A stretch of DNA of 64,000 bases, taken from positions 434,001 to 498,000 of the forward strand of contig NZ_JAQPCN010000001.1 of NCBI RefSeq assembly GCF_028464225.1, in the 5' to 3' direction. The notes below the pieces were generated by a model that had not been told where the DNA came from, made no database searches, and was given only the letters and a program-made list of their open reading frames with translations. Source of the stretch: Zeaxanthinibacter sp. PT1 (GTDB lineage: Bacteria; Bacteroidota; Bacteroidia; Flavobacteriales; Flavobacteriaceae). Of this stretch, positions 1-8,316 are shown in pieces (position 1 is the stretch's first letter; every line of letters begins with the position of its first letter). The translations under genes and the position numbers were made by a program.

Positions 1-2507
1 GGCAAAGGACCTTTAGAAAGGAATAGATGGGCCTGCCACAAGAGTTCGTGCTGGTTCTTAGCTGTAAACCGGAAGGCTTCAATCCGGATCAAGATGCTTA
101 GCTGCTCTACAGATATCGGCACCCTGTCCAGGAAATCTTCAAGAGAACCAAAAGGCCCCTCCTCTGAACGGGCTGCCAGGATCCGGGTCATCACACGAGA
201 TTCCAGGTCCTTCAGGTAGATAAAGCCCAGGTAAATATCGGTTCCGTAAATGCAGACCCCTGCCCTGCTCTTATTGATACAGGGACCGTGTACGGTAGCC
301 CCTAACATCTTAGCCTCGTGAACATAGAACTCCGGCCTGTAAAAACCTCCCCCGTTATTGAGCACTGCCACCATATACTCCAATGGGTAATACGCTCGTA
401 AAAAAAGACTTTGATAACTCTCCACGGCATAGGAAGCAGAATGCCCTTTGGCAAAGGCGTAACCGGCAAAACTGGCGACCTGCTTCCATATCTCCTGGAT
501 CAACGCTTCATCATATCCTTTCTTACGGCAATTTTCAAGGAACTTATCCTGCACTTTTTGGAACTCTTCACGTGAACGGAATTTACCGCTCATCCCCCTT
601 CGCAATACATCAGACTCACCAAGGCTCAGTCCCGCAAAATAATGCGCCACTTTTATTACATCTTCCTGGTAGACCATCACCCCGTAGGTCTCCGGCATAA
701 TCTGCAACATCACCGGGTGGGCCTCTTTCTGTGCCCGCTCTTTATCCCTGTGCCGCAGTATGTATTCGCGCATCATCCCGCTTTTAGCAACACCCGGACG
801 AATGATGGAGCTTGCCGCTACCAAACCCAGGTAGGTGTCCACTTCCAGCTTTTTCAACAACATTCGCATAGCAGGCGATTCTACATAAAAACATCCCATA
901 CACTGGGCTGTTTTTATAAGCTTATTGATAACCGGGTCCTGCTTAAAGCTTTTAATATCGTGTATGTCTACCTCCAGCGCCGTTTCCGGTTGATTCTCCC
1001 GGGCGATCTCCAGGGCCTCCTTAATCTTGGCTAGCCCCCTCTGGGCAAGTATATCAAATTTATAGAGCCCCACATCTTCTGCGATCACCATATCAAATTG
1101 AGTAGTGGGAAATCCTTTAGGAGGCAAATGGGTAGCAGAAAAATAGTGCAATGGTTTTTCACTGATCAGGATTCCGCCCGCATGGATGCTCAGATAATTG
1201 GGCATATCCATGATAAGGGAACCGTACTTTAGCACTAGCTGCGACATCTCATCCAGCTGTGCAACATTAAAACGCCCCTCACTGAGGAGATCGATCTCTG
1301 CTTTGGGCAAGCCGAACACCTTCCCCAGCTCCCGTATGATTCCCTTTTGTTTAAAGGTTACATAGGTTCCCAGCAGGGCCACATGCCTGAAACGGTTAAA
1401 TATATACCGGGTCATTTCCTCTCGATCACGCCAGGAAAAATCGATATCAAAATCAGGAGGATTTACCCGGTACAAATTGATAAAGCGTTCAAAATAGAGG
1501 TCGAGTTCTATGGGATCCACATCCGTGATCCGCAACAGATAGGCGACGATGCTGTTGGCACCACTCCCCCGCCCTACATAGAAGAAATTCCGTTTCCTGG
1601 CATAGCTTATAATATCCCAGTTGATCAGGAAATACGAGACAAACCCCTTTTCCCGTATCAGTGCCATCTCTTTTTCCAAGCGGGCTCTTACCACCTTGTC
1701 GGCTTCCGGGTAACGGTACGGCAGGCCTTCCTCGCAGAGTCTTTCCAACAGGGCTTCATCCGCTTCGCGCGATTCCAGGTAAGTCTGCTGGTTCTGAGGT
1801 TGCCTGTCCTCGGAAAAATCAAAATGGATACTGCACGACCGCATTAAGCGGTCGGTGTTTTCAAGGATATGAGGAAATTCAGAGAAAGCTGCGGCAAGGT
1901 TAGCAATGGGAAACATCTTTTCATTCTCATCCGCCACCTCGTCCCCGGGAAGCTTACTGAGCAAAACGTTATTGTCTATAGCCCTGAGGAGACGGTGCGC
2001 GTTAAAATCTCGTTTGTTACGAAAAGTGACGGGTTGTAAAACCACCAGTTTGTCTTTCTCTTCCCTGAGCCGGGAAAACGGCAGTCGCCTCAGGTCGTTT
2101 ACCGAAATCCCGATAAATTCATTTTCCCGGAATTCGTACTGCTCATTTAACACCACTTTTTCAAATGGGTAAACTACGTAGGCATCAGGAAAAACAGGTG
2201 CCCTGCATGGGATAGGTTTACTTGCATGCAGTTGTGCCGATAAAAAATCATTTAACTGTCGGTATCCTTCATTATTTCTTGCAATCCCTACAAAACAAGG
2301 ATCTACCCCGTTCCTGAAATCGATCCCCAGTAAAGGGCGTATATCAAACTCCTTCGCTTTCCTGATAAAATTGAGTCCGGCCGAGGTGTTATTGATATCG
2401 GTCAATACCATTTGAGTTACCTGGTTCTCCTCCGCCAGCCGCAACAGGTCCAGTTCGGAAAAGGTTCCGTAGCGCAGGCTGTAGTATGTATGGCAGTTCA
2501 GGTACAT
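1..2507 (-). CDS. dnaE: C-family DNA polymerase III alpha-like subunit (error-prone type), 3' end cut by window edge
   Basis: About 835 codons are visible, from an ATG at 2507 to the window edge. The N-terminus (LNCHTYYSLRYG) is a PHP domain. Two catalytic aspartates lie in PPDFDIDFSWRD (about residues 349-360) and the third in KFDILAQRGLAKI (about residue 480), so the polymerase core looks active. The PHP metal site is eroded: the usual H-x-H-x-H reads N-C-H and the usual TDH reads TDI. It begins 7 bp downstream of dinB, so the two are almost certainly co-transcribed as a translesion pair. The replicative DnaE should be a separate, longer gene elsewhere. No SNase- or RecA-like ImuA partner is visible. 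Confidence 0.9.
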   Translation of the reverse strand, partial: MYLNCHTYYSLRYGTFSELDLLRLAEENQVTQMVLTDINNTSAGLNFIRKAKEFDIRPLLGIDFRNGVDPCFVGIARNNEGYRQLNDFLSAQLHASKPIPCRAPVFPDAYVVYPFEKVVLNEQYEFRENEFIGISVNDLRRLPFSRLREEKDKLVVLQPVTFRNKRDFNAHRLLRAIDNNVLLSKLPGDEVADENEKMFPIANLAAAFSEFPHILENTDRLMRSCSIHFDFSEDRQPQNQQTYLESREADEALLERLCEEGLPYRYPEADKVVRARLEKEMALIREKGFVSYFLINWDIISYARKRNFFYVGRGSGANSIVAYLLRITDVDPIELDLYFERFINLYRVNPPDFDIDFSWRDREEMTRYIFNRFRHVALLGTYVTFKQKGIIRELGKVFGLPKAEIDLLSEGRFNVAQLDEMSQLVLKYGSLIMDMPNYLSIHAGGILISEKPLHYFSATHLPPKGFPTTQFDMVIAEDVGLYKFDILAQRGLAKIKEALEIARENQPETALEVDIHDIKSFKQDPVINKLIKTAQCMGCFYVESPAMRMLLKKLEVDTYLGLVAASSIIRPGVAKSGMMREYILRHRDKERAQKEAHPVMLQIMPETYGVMVYQEDVIKVAHYFAGLSLGESDVLRRGMSGKFRSREEFQKVQDKFLENCRKKGYDEALIQEIWKQVASFAGYAFAKGHSASYAVESYQSLFLRAYYPLEYMVAVLNNGGGFYRPEFYVHEAKMLGATVHGPCINKSRAGVCIYGTDIYLGFIYLKDLESRVMTRILAARSEEGPFGSLEDFLDRVPISVEQLSILIRIEAFRFTAKNQHELLWQAHLFLSKGPL

Positions 2508-2514
2508 AACATGC

Positions 2515-3735
2515 TTATTGTTTTCGGTGTGCCAGCACAACGGGTGGCTGCCCGTTAAAAGGATTCTGCATTCTCCCGATGGTTTTTGCTCCCATACCGG
2601 CGGCTCGTAATACGCTTTTATCACCAAAACGTTCACGGATCCTGTCCATGGCTGCGTAAAGGTTCAGCGCCTCTTCCGTATCCTCGAACAGGTTGATCTG
2701 GTAATTTCCCGGAACCAGGTTACTGAAACGGATCCCCACCAGCCTCACCAATAAACGCCTGTTGTAAAGGTTATTGAACAACTCCAGTATCCTGGGGATA
2801 AGGATATGATCTGCACTGGTGTAAGGAATCCTGAGTTGCTTGGAGTAAGTATTAAAGTCCGAATAACGGATCTTAACCGAAATACAAGCGGTGAGTTTCT
2901 CCCCCCTTCGCAACTGGAAAGCCAGGTTCTCTGTCATTGCTACCAGTATTCCCTTAAGGCGGACGACATCAATGGTATCTTTGTCAAAGGTACGCTCGGT
3001 GGAAATCGATTTCCTTTCGTGGAAAGGGATTACAGGACTATGATCTACCCCGTTGGCCCTTTTCCATATCAGCTCCCCGTTAGCACCCAGCACCCGCTGC
3101 ATAATATCCATCGGCATCTCTTGTATGGTCTTCACCTGCCGGATCCCGAGGTTTCTCAAGGTCTGGTAGGTTTTATCACCTACCATGGGAATCTTCTTGA
3201 TCGAGAGAGGAGCCAGGAAAGGTTTTTCATATCCCAGGTCTATTTTCAGCTGGTTATTGGGTTTAGCTTCGTTCGTCGCAACCTTAGATACCACTTTATT
3301 GACCGAGAGACCAAAAGAAATAGGCAGGCCTGTTTCACGGGTGATGGTTTTACGGAGTTCCGAAGCATATTGGTAACATCCAAAAAATCGGTCCATCCCG
3401 GAGAGATCTGCATAAAATTCATCTATGCTCGACTTTTCAAAAAGCGGGACTTTTTCCCGGATGATGTCCGTCACTAATTCTGAATGCTTGGTATAAGTGC
3501 CTGCATTACCCCTGATGACTACCGCCTCAGGACAAAGTTCCCGCGCCATTTTCATCGGCATCCCGGAGTGTACTCCAAAACCTCGGGTCTCGTAACTGCA
3601 GGCAGCGACTACTCCCCGATCACTGGTGCCCCCTACCAGCAAGGGCTTATTGCGTAATTCGCTGTGAAGCAACCGCTCTACGGATACAAAAAAGGTATCG
3701 AGGTCCAGATGTAAAATTGTCTTTTGCATAACCAA
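2515..3735 (-). CDS. dinB: Y-family DNA polymerase IV (DinB)
   Basis: This 406-residue protein has the usual DinB length. The catalytic carboxylates are visible in HLDLDTFFVSVE (D11, D13, with F16 as probable steric gate) and SSIDEFYADLSG (D105, E106). The HhH region and little finger follow. A QINLF pentapeptide near residue 355 fits the beta-clamp binding consensus. It would insert nucleotides opposite damaged template in the cytoplasm, handing over to the adjacent dnaE product. ATG codons at 3735 and 3729 are both possible starts. It is the first gene of the dinB-dnaE operon; the upstream promoter carries two operator-like inverted repeats. Confidence 0.93.
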   Translation of the reverse strand: MVMQKTILHLDLDTFFVSVERLLHSELRNKPLLVGGTSDRGVVAACSYETRGFGVHSGMPMKMARELCPEAVVIRGNAGTYTKHSELVTDIIREKVPLFEKSSIDEFYADLSGMDRFFGCYQYASELRKTITRETGLPISFGLSVNKVVSKVATNEAKPNNQLKIDLGYEKPFLAPLSIKKIPMVGDKTYQTLRNLGIRQVKTIQEMPMDIMQRVLGANGELIWKRANGVDHSPVIPFHERKSISTERTFDKDTIDVVRLKGILVAMTENLAFQLRRGEKLTACISVKIRYSDFNTYSKQLRIPYTSADHILIPRILELFNNLYNRRLLVRLVGIRFSNLVPGNYQINLFEDTEEALNLYAAMDRIRERFGDKSVLRAAGMGAKTIGRMQNPFNGQPPVVLAHRKQ

Positions 3736-3748
3736 AGAAATGGGAGAG

Positions 3749-3789
3749 CTAAATTATGGAATATTTCCAATTTTATGGATTATTTCCAT
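3749..3789 (-). promoter_or_regulatory. dinB-dnaE promoter with two operator-like inverted repeats
   Basis: Reading the minus strand, a -7-like TAATTTAG (3749-3756) ends 13 nt before the dinB ATG. Directly upstream lies TGGAA-TAT-TTCCA (3757-3769), and 19 bp further ATGGA-TTATT-TCCAT (3775-3789), written on the plus strand. Both are inverted repeats sharing TGGAwTATTTCCA. Their position over the promoter is what a repressor would use. Calling it a damage-response operator is inference from the regulated genes. Confidence 0.6.
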
Positions 3790-3824
3790 GTTAAAGTTAT
3801 GCCGTGGGGAATTGACCTGCAGCT

Positions 3825-3862
3825 ACAAAAAAGAAGGCCCCCGGATTTGTTCCGGGGGCCTT
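3825..3862 (-). terminator. Terminator after the fasciclin gene
   Basis: A perfect 12-bp stem (arms 3834-3845 and 3851-3862, five-base loop) is followed on the minus strand by a T-rich tract, TTCTTTTTT. It closes the fasciclin transcript and separates it from dinB. Confidence 0.9.
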
Positions 3863-3883
3863 CAAACTACGCTAAACAAAATA

Positions 3884-4483
3884 TTACATTCCTGGAAGTA
3901 CCACGGCATCTACAACGTGGATGACTCCGTTTGATTGGTTCACATCGGCAATCGTCACTTTTGCAGTGTTACCGTTTGCGTCTTTAAGCACTACATTCTC
4001 ACCTTTTAACATAGCACTGATTTTTCCACCATTCACCGTGGTGAACTCAGCTTTGCCCATTCCTTTCTTTATAGCAGCGACGATATCTGCTGCACTGAAT
4101 TTCCCTGCCAGTACATGGTAGGTAAGCACTCCCTGCAGTTTTGCTTTATTCTCTGCCTCTAATAAAGTAGCCACGGTACCTTCCGGCAGTTTATCAAAAG
4201 CATTATTGGTAGGAGCAAAGACCGTGAAAGGTCCGGGGCCTTGTAAAGTTTCCACCAAATCCGCTGCCTTTACGGCTGCAACGAGGGTTGTATGGTCTTT
4301 GGAATTAACGGCATTAGAAACGATATCCTTGCTCGGATACATTGCGGCACCACCGACCATTTTGGTCATTTCTTCTTTCATGTCCATGCTGTTGCTCATG
4401 TTATCCTGTTGAGCAGACAGGGTACTACCGATCATAAATAGAGCGAGAACAGTAGTTTTGTTTAAAATGTTGATGAGTTTCAT
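3884..4483 (-). CDS. Secreted fasciclin (FAS1) domain protein
   Basis: This 199-residue protein starts with a clear signal peptide ending near LSAQQ, followed by a short Met/Lys-rich linker and one FAS1 domain (about residues 60-199). Typical FAS1 blocks are visible: FTVFAPTNNAFDKLP, LTYHVLAGK and the C-terminal NGVIHVVDAVVLP. FAS1 proteins are extracellular or periplasmic adhesion or matrix proteins; the ligand cannot be read from sequence. It is monocistronic, with a strong terminator just downstream. Single-domain versions of this length are common in Bacteroidota. Confidence 0.92.
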   Translation of the reverse strand: MKLINILNKTTVLALFMIGSTLSAQQDNMSNSMDMKEEMTKMVGGAAMYPSKDIVSNAVNSKDHTTLVAAVKAADLVETLQGPGPFTVFAPTNNAFDKLPEGTVATLLEAENKAKLQGVLTYHVLAGKFSAADIVAAIKKGMGKAEFTTVNGGKISAMLKGENVVLKDANGNTAKVTIADVNQSNGVIHVVDAVVLPGM

Positions 4484-4588
4484 AATGATAGAATTGTTTT
4501 ATTGTTACACCCACACTTACGGAAAGTGATAGGGTGAGGTTTTATAAAAACAACTCTTAGGATTAATTTAACATTATGACCCCTGGCA

Positions 4589-4759
4589 TCAATCAAAAGC
4601 GAAACCCGTACTGACTCTGAATACAAAAGCGTATACCGCAACCAGGTACATGATAAAACTGAACCAAGCGAAGAATTTGAAATAATGGGTCAATAAAAAA
4701 TGCCCCAGGTCTCTGAATCCCTCGATATAGATCTCCTTGATAAGTAACATCGTTTTCAT
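4589..4759 (-). CDS. Small single-pass membrane protein (56 aa), unrecognised
   Basis: An ATG at 4759 opens a 56-codon frame ending with TGA at 4589-4591. The product starts MKTMLLIKEIYIEGFRDLGH, continues through an aromatic hydrophobic stretch (residues about 28-47, FKFFAWFSFIMYLVAVYAF) and ends RVSTGFAFD. This is one transmembrane segment with a short amphipathic N-terminus. It resembles small orphan membrane proteins that I associate with Flavobacteriaceae (possibly the DUF6747 group), but I cannot confirm the family. It lies downstream of another tiny membrane ORF on the same strand. An overlapping longer frame (4593-4916) has unlikely composition and was rejected. Confidence 0.6.
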   Translation of the reverse strand: MKTMLLIKEIYIEGFRDLGHFLLTHYFKFFAWFSFIMYLVAVYAFVFRVSTGFAFD

Positions 4760-4944
4760 AATTATAGGTTTTAAGGCTATAACAACAAAGGCGGTTCCAG
4801 AACCTACTGTAAGTGAGGTTTATTTGTTTAAGCGTACAGAAAAACGGGTAAGTGGTAAAAGGAGTATGGAAATCTTTAGATATAGAATGCCGGTAACCAA
4901 TAGTAGTTTTAAGCACTATTTCTCCCAGACCATTCAGAAGTGTT

Positions 4945-5067
4945 CTAGCGAAATAAGATGACCAGGATCACAGCAGCAATATAGCCGATGATGGCCAGGA
5001 AGCTTACAAATTCGATACTCATGGAATTGCTGAGCTGGGATATAAATTGGAAGATAGTTGTTTTCAT
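4945..5067 (-). CDS. Small single-pass membrane protein (40 aa), unrecognised
   Basis: An ATG at 5067 opens a 40-codon frame ending with TAG (cta at 4945-4947). The product begins MKTTIFQFISQLSNS and has one strongly hydrophobic segment (about residues 18-38, VSFLAIIGYIAAVILVIL) ending in FR. It is arranged divergently from the MFS transporter gene, whose start lies about 150 bp away. Like its downstream neighbour it begins MKT. Evidence is limited to a good start, hydrophobic pattern and lack of a competing gene; the function is unknown. Confidence 0.5.
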   Translation of the reverse strand: MKTTIFQFISQLSNSMSIEFVSFLAIIGYIAAVILVILFR

Positions 5068-5189
5068 TTTTCGTGGGGGTTCTCAATCCTACTGGAACAA
5101 AGCTGGTTATACTTCTCAAGATATACTAAGTTTATCGGTAAACGGCATCTAAAAACAGGATGAAATGCGCAATCAGTCGATCTGTTGCT

Positions 5190-5197
5190 TATTTTTA
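5190..5197 (+). promoter_or_regulatory. -7 element of the MFS transporter gene
   Basis: TATTTTTA is close to the Bacteroidota -7 consensus TAnnTTTG and ends 17 nt before the ATG at 5215, which supports that start over an upstream TTG at 5185. Confidence 0.5.
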
Positions 5198-5214
5198 CCG
5201 CTTCAATTGCCAAA

Positions 5215-6480
5215 ATGGGGAAAAACGATCCATACGCAGCCCTGCGTTTCAGGGAGTTCAATATTTTTCTGGGAGTTAGGTTTGCCATGGTCTTTGCCTG
5301 GACCATGCAGTTTGTTGTTATTGAATGGGAAGTTTACAGCCTTACCAAAAATCCATTGTCACTCGGTATCATAGGCCTTGTAGAAGTGATTCCCGCGGTT
5401 TCCCTTGCCCTGGTAGCCGGTCATGTGGTAGACCAGAAAGAAAAAAAGGGATTGTTGCAAAAATGCATCCTGGGCTTTTCAGTGATCAGCCTGGGACTGT
5501 TCCTGTTAACCTGGCCTAAGATCACCGAAGGACTGTCCCAGGATCTTGTACTGTACGCCATTTATTTCCTGGTCTTCCTGGGTGGAATTGTCCGTGCCTT
5601 CCTGGGGCCAACCATATTTGCTTTATTCTCCCTGCTCATCCCAAAGAAATTTTATCCCAACGCGGCCACCTGGAGCAGTTCTGTATGGCAGATGGGCGCC
5701 GTAATAGGTCCTGCTGTAGCCGGTTTTTCTATCAGTTTAATCGGTGTACACTGGTCTATGTGCCTGATCGCGGTGTGTTCGGTTATTGCCTTTCTCCTGT
5801 TGGTCCAAATTCCTAAAAAACCCATTCTCAATCCTAAGATTGGGGAACCCATGCGCAAGAGCCTTCGGGAGGGAATCAAATTTGTATGGAATACCAAAAT
5901 TATTTTAGGGGCTATTACCCTGGATATGATCGCGGTACTGTTTGGTGGAGCCGTGGCCTTGTTACCCATCTTTGCCCAGGATATCCTTAAGGTTGGTGCA
6001 GAAGGTTTTGGTATACTCAGGGCTGCCCCGGCCGTGGGAGCTTTCCTGATCATGTTTACCTCGGCCTATTTCCCCCTGGACAGAAAAGCCGGTATTAAGC
6101 TGCTGGTAGCGATATTCGGATTTGGTATGAGCATTATTGTTTTTGGGCTCTCCACATGGTTCTGGCTATCCGTATTTGCGCTCTTTATGAGCGGGGCGAC
6201 CGATGGGATATCGATGATTATCAGGCAGACCATTCTACAACTTAAAACCCCGGATCATATGCGCGGACGCGTGGCTTCTGTCAACTCGATGTTCGTGGGC
6301 TCCTCTAACGAGCTCGGCGCCTTTGAAAGCGGGCTTACTGCAAAACTGATGGGGACAGTCACCGCAGTGGTCTTCGGGGGTTGTATGACCGTCGCGACGG
6401 TAATCACTACCGGCTTTGCATTCCCTACATTCCGCAAGCTGGACCTTAGGGATGATATGGAGAAAAATTCACAATCCTAA
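5215..6480 (+). CDS. MFS transporter
   Basis: The 421-residue product (MGKNDPYAALRFREFNIFLG) is hydrophobic throughout, with the number and spacing of segments expected for a 12-helix major facilitator. MFS-type loops are visible: VAGHVVDQKEKK after the second helix and HMRGRVASVNSMFVG in the second half. It resembles the EntS-like/MFS_3 branch, usually proton-driven exporters in the inner membrane. The substrate is not readable. The ATG at 5215 is preferred because an upstream TTG at 5185 would overlap the promoter. It stands alone, divergent from two small membrane ORFs. Confidence 0.9.
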   Translation: MGKNDPYAALRFREFNIFLGVRFAMVFAWTMQFVVIEWEVYSLTKNPLSLGIIGLVEVIPAVSLALVAGHVVDQKEKKGLLQKCILGFSVISLGLFLLTWPKITEGLSQDLVLYAIYFLVFLGGIVRAFLGPTIFALFSLLIPKKFYPNAATWSSSVWQMGAVIGPAVAGFSISLIGVHWSMCLIAVCSVIAFLLLVQIPKKPILNPKIGEPMRKSLREGIKFVWNTKIILGAITLDMIAVLFGGAVALLPIFAQDILKVGAEGFGILRAAPAVGAFLIMFTSAYFPLDRKAGIKLLVAIFGFGMSIIVFGLSTWFWLSVFALFMSGATDGISMIIRQTILQLKTPDHMRGRVASVNSMFVGSSNELGAFESGLTAKLMGTVTAVVFGGCMTVATVITTGFAFPTFRKLDLRDDMEKNSQS

Positions 6481-6665
6481 AAATTCCTGGTTTTTTAATA
6501 TCACGAGGAATACTGCTTCTTTTATTGCTTTAAACCCATTTGAACGTTAATAAATAAATTGCCCGGTCTTCAAGCGAGAGGCAGTTCTCGTTATCTTCTT
6601 ATGGATTCGGACCTTAGGTTCTCTATACCCTTGAAAGATATTTTGAATCCGGGTAAAAAATAAAT

Positions 6666-6689
6666 AACCCGGATAATGATATCCGGGTT
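6666..6689 (-). terminator. Terminator after the acidic lipoprotein gene
   Basis: A 9-bp stem (6666-6674 with 6681-6689, six-base loop) is followed on the minus strand by ATTTATTTTTT. It lies about 25 bp past the stop of the lipoprotein gene; the MFS gene ends 185 bp away on the other side. Confidence 0.8.
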
Positions 6690-6712
6690 TGTATTCCATA
6701 TTTTTCAGATTC

Positions 6713-7483
6713 TTAATCGTCTAATAGATCGATTACCTCCCGCATTTTATTACGGATAGCCTGGGCAAGCTCATTGTTTCCATCTTCATCGCTGGGGGAA
6801 ATTTCTATAGTCCCGTCATTATTCCCATCCTGGGCCTGGGAAAGATCAATTCCTGCCGCGTCAAAAAATAAGGCGGAAAGATTAAAGTCGATTAACAGGT
6901 TCGTTGTAGCATCATTAATGGTCACATCCATCGTAGGATCTTCAAAATCAACTTCAATTTCATCCATAAAGTCATTCCAGTAAATAAATGGGATGTCATT
7001 AATGGTACCTTTTATAAGAACAGACTTTTCAAATAATTCACTTGAGCTGTCTGTACTCTTATTAATTTTAAATTCCATTTCTTCATAACGTCCATTGGGC
7101 ACAGTTACATTAAGAAAAGATATTTGCCCTGCCATTAAATCTAAAGCAAATGGTCCCTCCAGTTCAATTTCATCTTCAGAATCGAAGAAACCGTCATCAT
7201 CCCACTCTTCATCTTCAACACCTTCCATGTCTGGTTCTTCTACATCTATTTCTAATTCAAACTCAACAAGATTGATAAGGAAATTAGTGATGACCAAGCC
7301 GGAATTGGATTGTTTTAACGTGGAAGAGGATTTGTTTGAAGCAGGGTCATTAATAGTTGATTTAGCACTTACGGCCATTTTGCCTTCGCCGTTTCCGGTT
7401 TCTTCTTTAGAACATGAAATGAACAGCAGGGTTGAAAGCAACGCAAGACTAAGAGTTTTGTAATTGTTTTTTAATGATAACAT
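6713..7483 (-). CDS. Acidic lipoprotein, DUF4382-like
   Basis: This 256-residue protein starts with a lipoprotein signal (LLFISC, lipidated Cys at about residue 25). A very acidic linker follows (residues about 78-110, many D/E), then a beta-rich part with FALDLMAGQISFLNVTVPNGRYEEMEF, which looks like the DUF4382 pattern of a domain-closing L-x-x-G-Q and P-x-G-R-Y. Near the C-terminus DGNNDGTIEISPSDEDG resembles a calcium-binding EF-hand or dockerin loop. It is probably anchored in the outer or inner membrane facing the periplasm or surface. The role is unknown. A hairpin terminator follows. Confidence 0.75.
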   Translation of the reverse strand: MLSLKNNYKTLSLALLSTLLFISCSKEETGNGEGKMAVSAKSTINDPASNKSSSTLKQSNSGLVITNFLINLVEFELEIDVEEPDMEGVEDEEWDDDGFFDSEDEIELEGPFALDLMAGQISFLNVTVPNGRYEEMEFKINKSTDSSSELFEKSVLIKGTINDIPFIYWNDFMDEIEVDFEDPTMDVTINDATTNLLIDFNLSALFFDAAGIDLSQAQDGNNDGTIEISPSDEDGNNELAQAIRNKMREVIDLLDD

Positions 7484-7663
7484 TTAGTTTGGGGGATTAA
7501 TTAATATTAGTTTTATTGAGAAGTAACAACTGTAGTTCAAATTACCCTACTTTTTATTCTTCCTTTTCTTTAACGACCTTAAAATGGATAAAGTATTTAT
7601 TAGCCTGATAATCTGCATATAAAGACATTTCTGCTCTCCTTTTTACCCATTGCATTATTGACT

Positions 7664-8299
7664 ATGAAAGAAGCTTTTAATATAAATTTTACCGTTAAAA
7701 ACTCTGGCTGGAATAAGGTAGTGTTCACCTTGGTATTACTTATTATATCGATTTGCTCTTGTACGAATAAAATAGCTCTAAAACCGGTTACCATACAAGA
7801 ATTTGCATCCTTCGTTGATGAGACCGGGTATATCACGGACGCTGAAAAATACGGGTGGTCCGTGGTACAGACCAGTGTATTCGGGTATAAAGTAGTGGAA
7901 GGGGCTAACTGGCGTATGCCCGACGGAAGACACCCGGCTTCCCCCGAGCTCCCCGTAACACAGGTAAGTTACAATGATGCCATGGCCTATTGTGAATGGG
8001 CCGGGGTACGTTTACCGACCTACGAGGAATACTGGGCTGCAGTGCAAGAGGATGAAAGGACAATTGTCTCCAACCAGGTACGGCCGATTTCCCCTGTAGA
8101 CGAAGTAAATATCGTTGGCAATGTATGGGATATCACAAAGACCATTAAAAAGGAGCAGGTAAGGCTGGCAGGCGGCTCCATATTTTGCTCAGAAAATACC
8201 TGCCATGGAACCCAACCGGAAAGGGAATTCTTTGTGGATAGAGAGACGGGTAACATTCATATAGGATTTAGTGTGTTCGCGACCAGGGCATTGCCCTAG
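7664..8299 (+). CDS. Formylglycine-generating-enzyme-like (SUMF1) lipoprotein, short
   Basis: This 211-residue protein has an N-terminal hydrophobic segment ending ISICSC, a likely lipobox. The rest follows the FGE-sulfatase fold: FVDETGYITDAEKYGWS, WRMPDGRHP, PVTQVSYNDAMAYCEWAGVR, LPTYEEY, GNVWDI, AGGSIFCSENTC and a closing GFSVFA. The GGS-x2-C-x4-C segment (C175, C180) has the same spacing as the copper-binding cysteine pair of true formylglycine-generating enzymes. The usual WG-containing middle part is missing, so it is shorter than the family. No sulfatase is nearby. The ATG at 7664 is preferred to a TTG two codons upstream. Confidence 0.85.
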   Translation: MKEAFNINFTVKNSGWNKVVFTLVLLIISICSCTNKIALKPVTIQEFASFVDETGYITDAEKYGWSVVQTSVFGYKVVEGANWRMPDGRHPASPELPVTQVSYNDAMAYCEWAGVRLPTYEEYWAAVQEDERTIVSNQVRPISPVDEVNIVGNVWDITKTIKKEQVRLAGGSIFCSENTCHGTQPEREFFVDRETGNIHIGFSVFATRALP

Positions 8300-8316
8300 C
8301 CTATTCTGATTCTGAG

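Noticed and set aside
4593-4916. 107-codon minus-strand frame overlapping the 56-aa membrane ORF
   Set aside because: Its composition (many Tyr, Cys, Arg and Phe without a pattern) and lack of start context look like a shadow; the frame shifted by one gives a clean membrane peptide.
5185-5214. TTG start extending the MFS protein by 10 residues
   Set aside because: It overlaps the -7-like TATTTTTA; the ATG at 5215 starts the family-like sequence.
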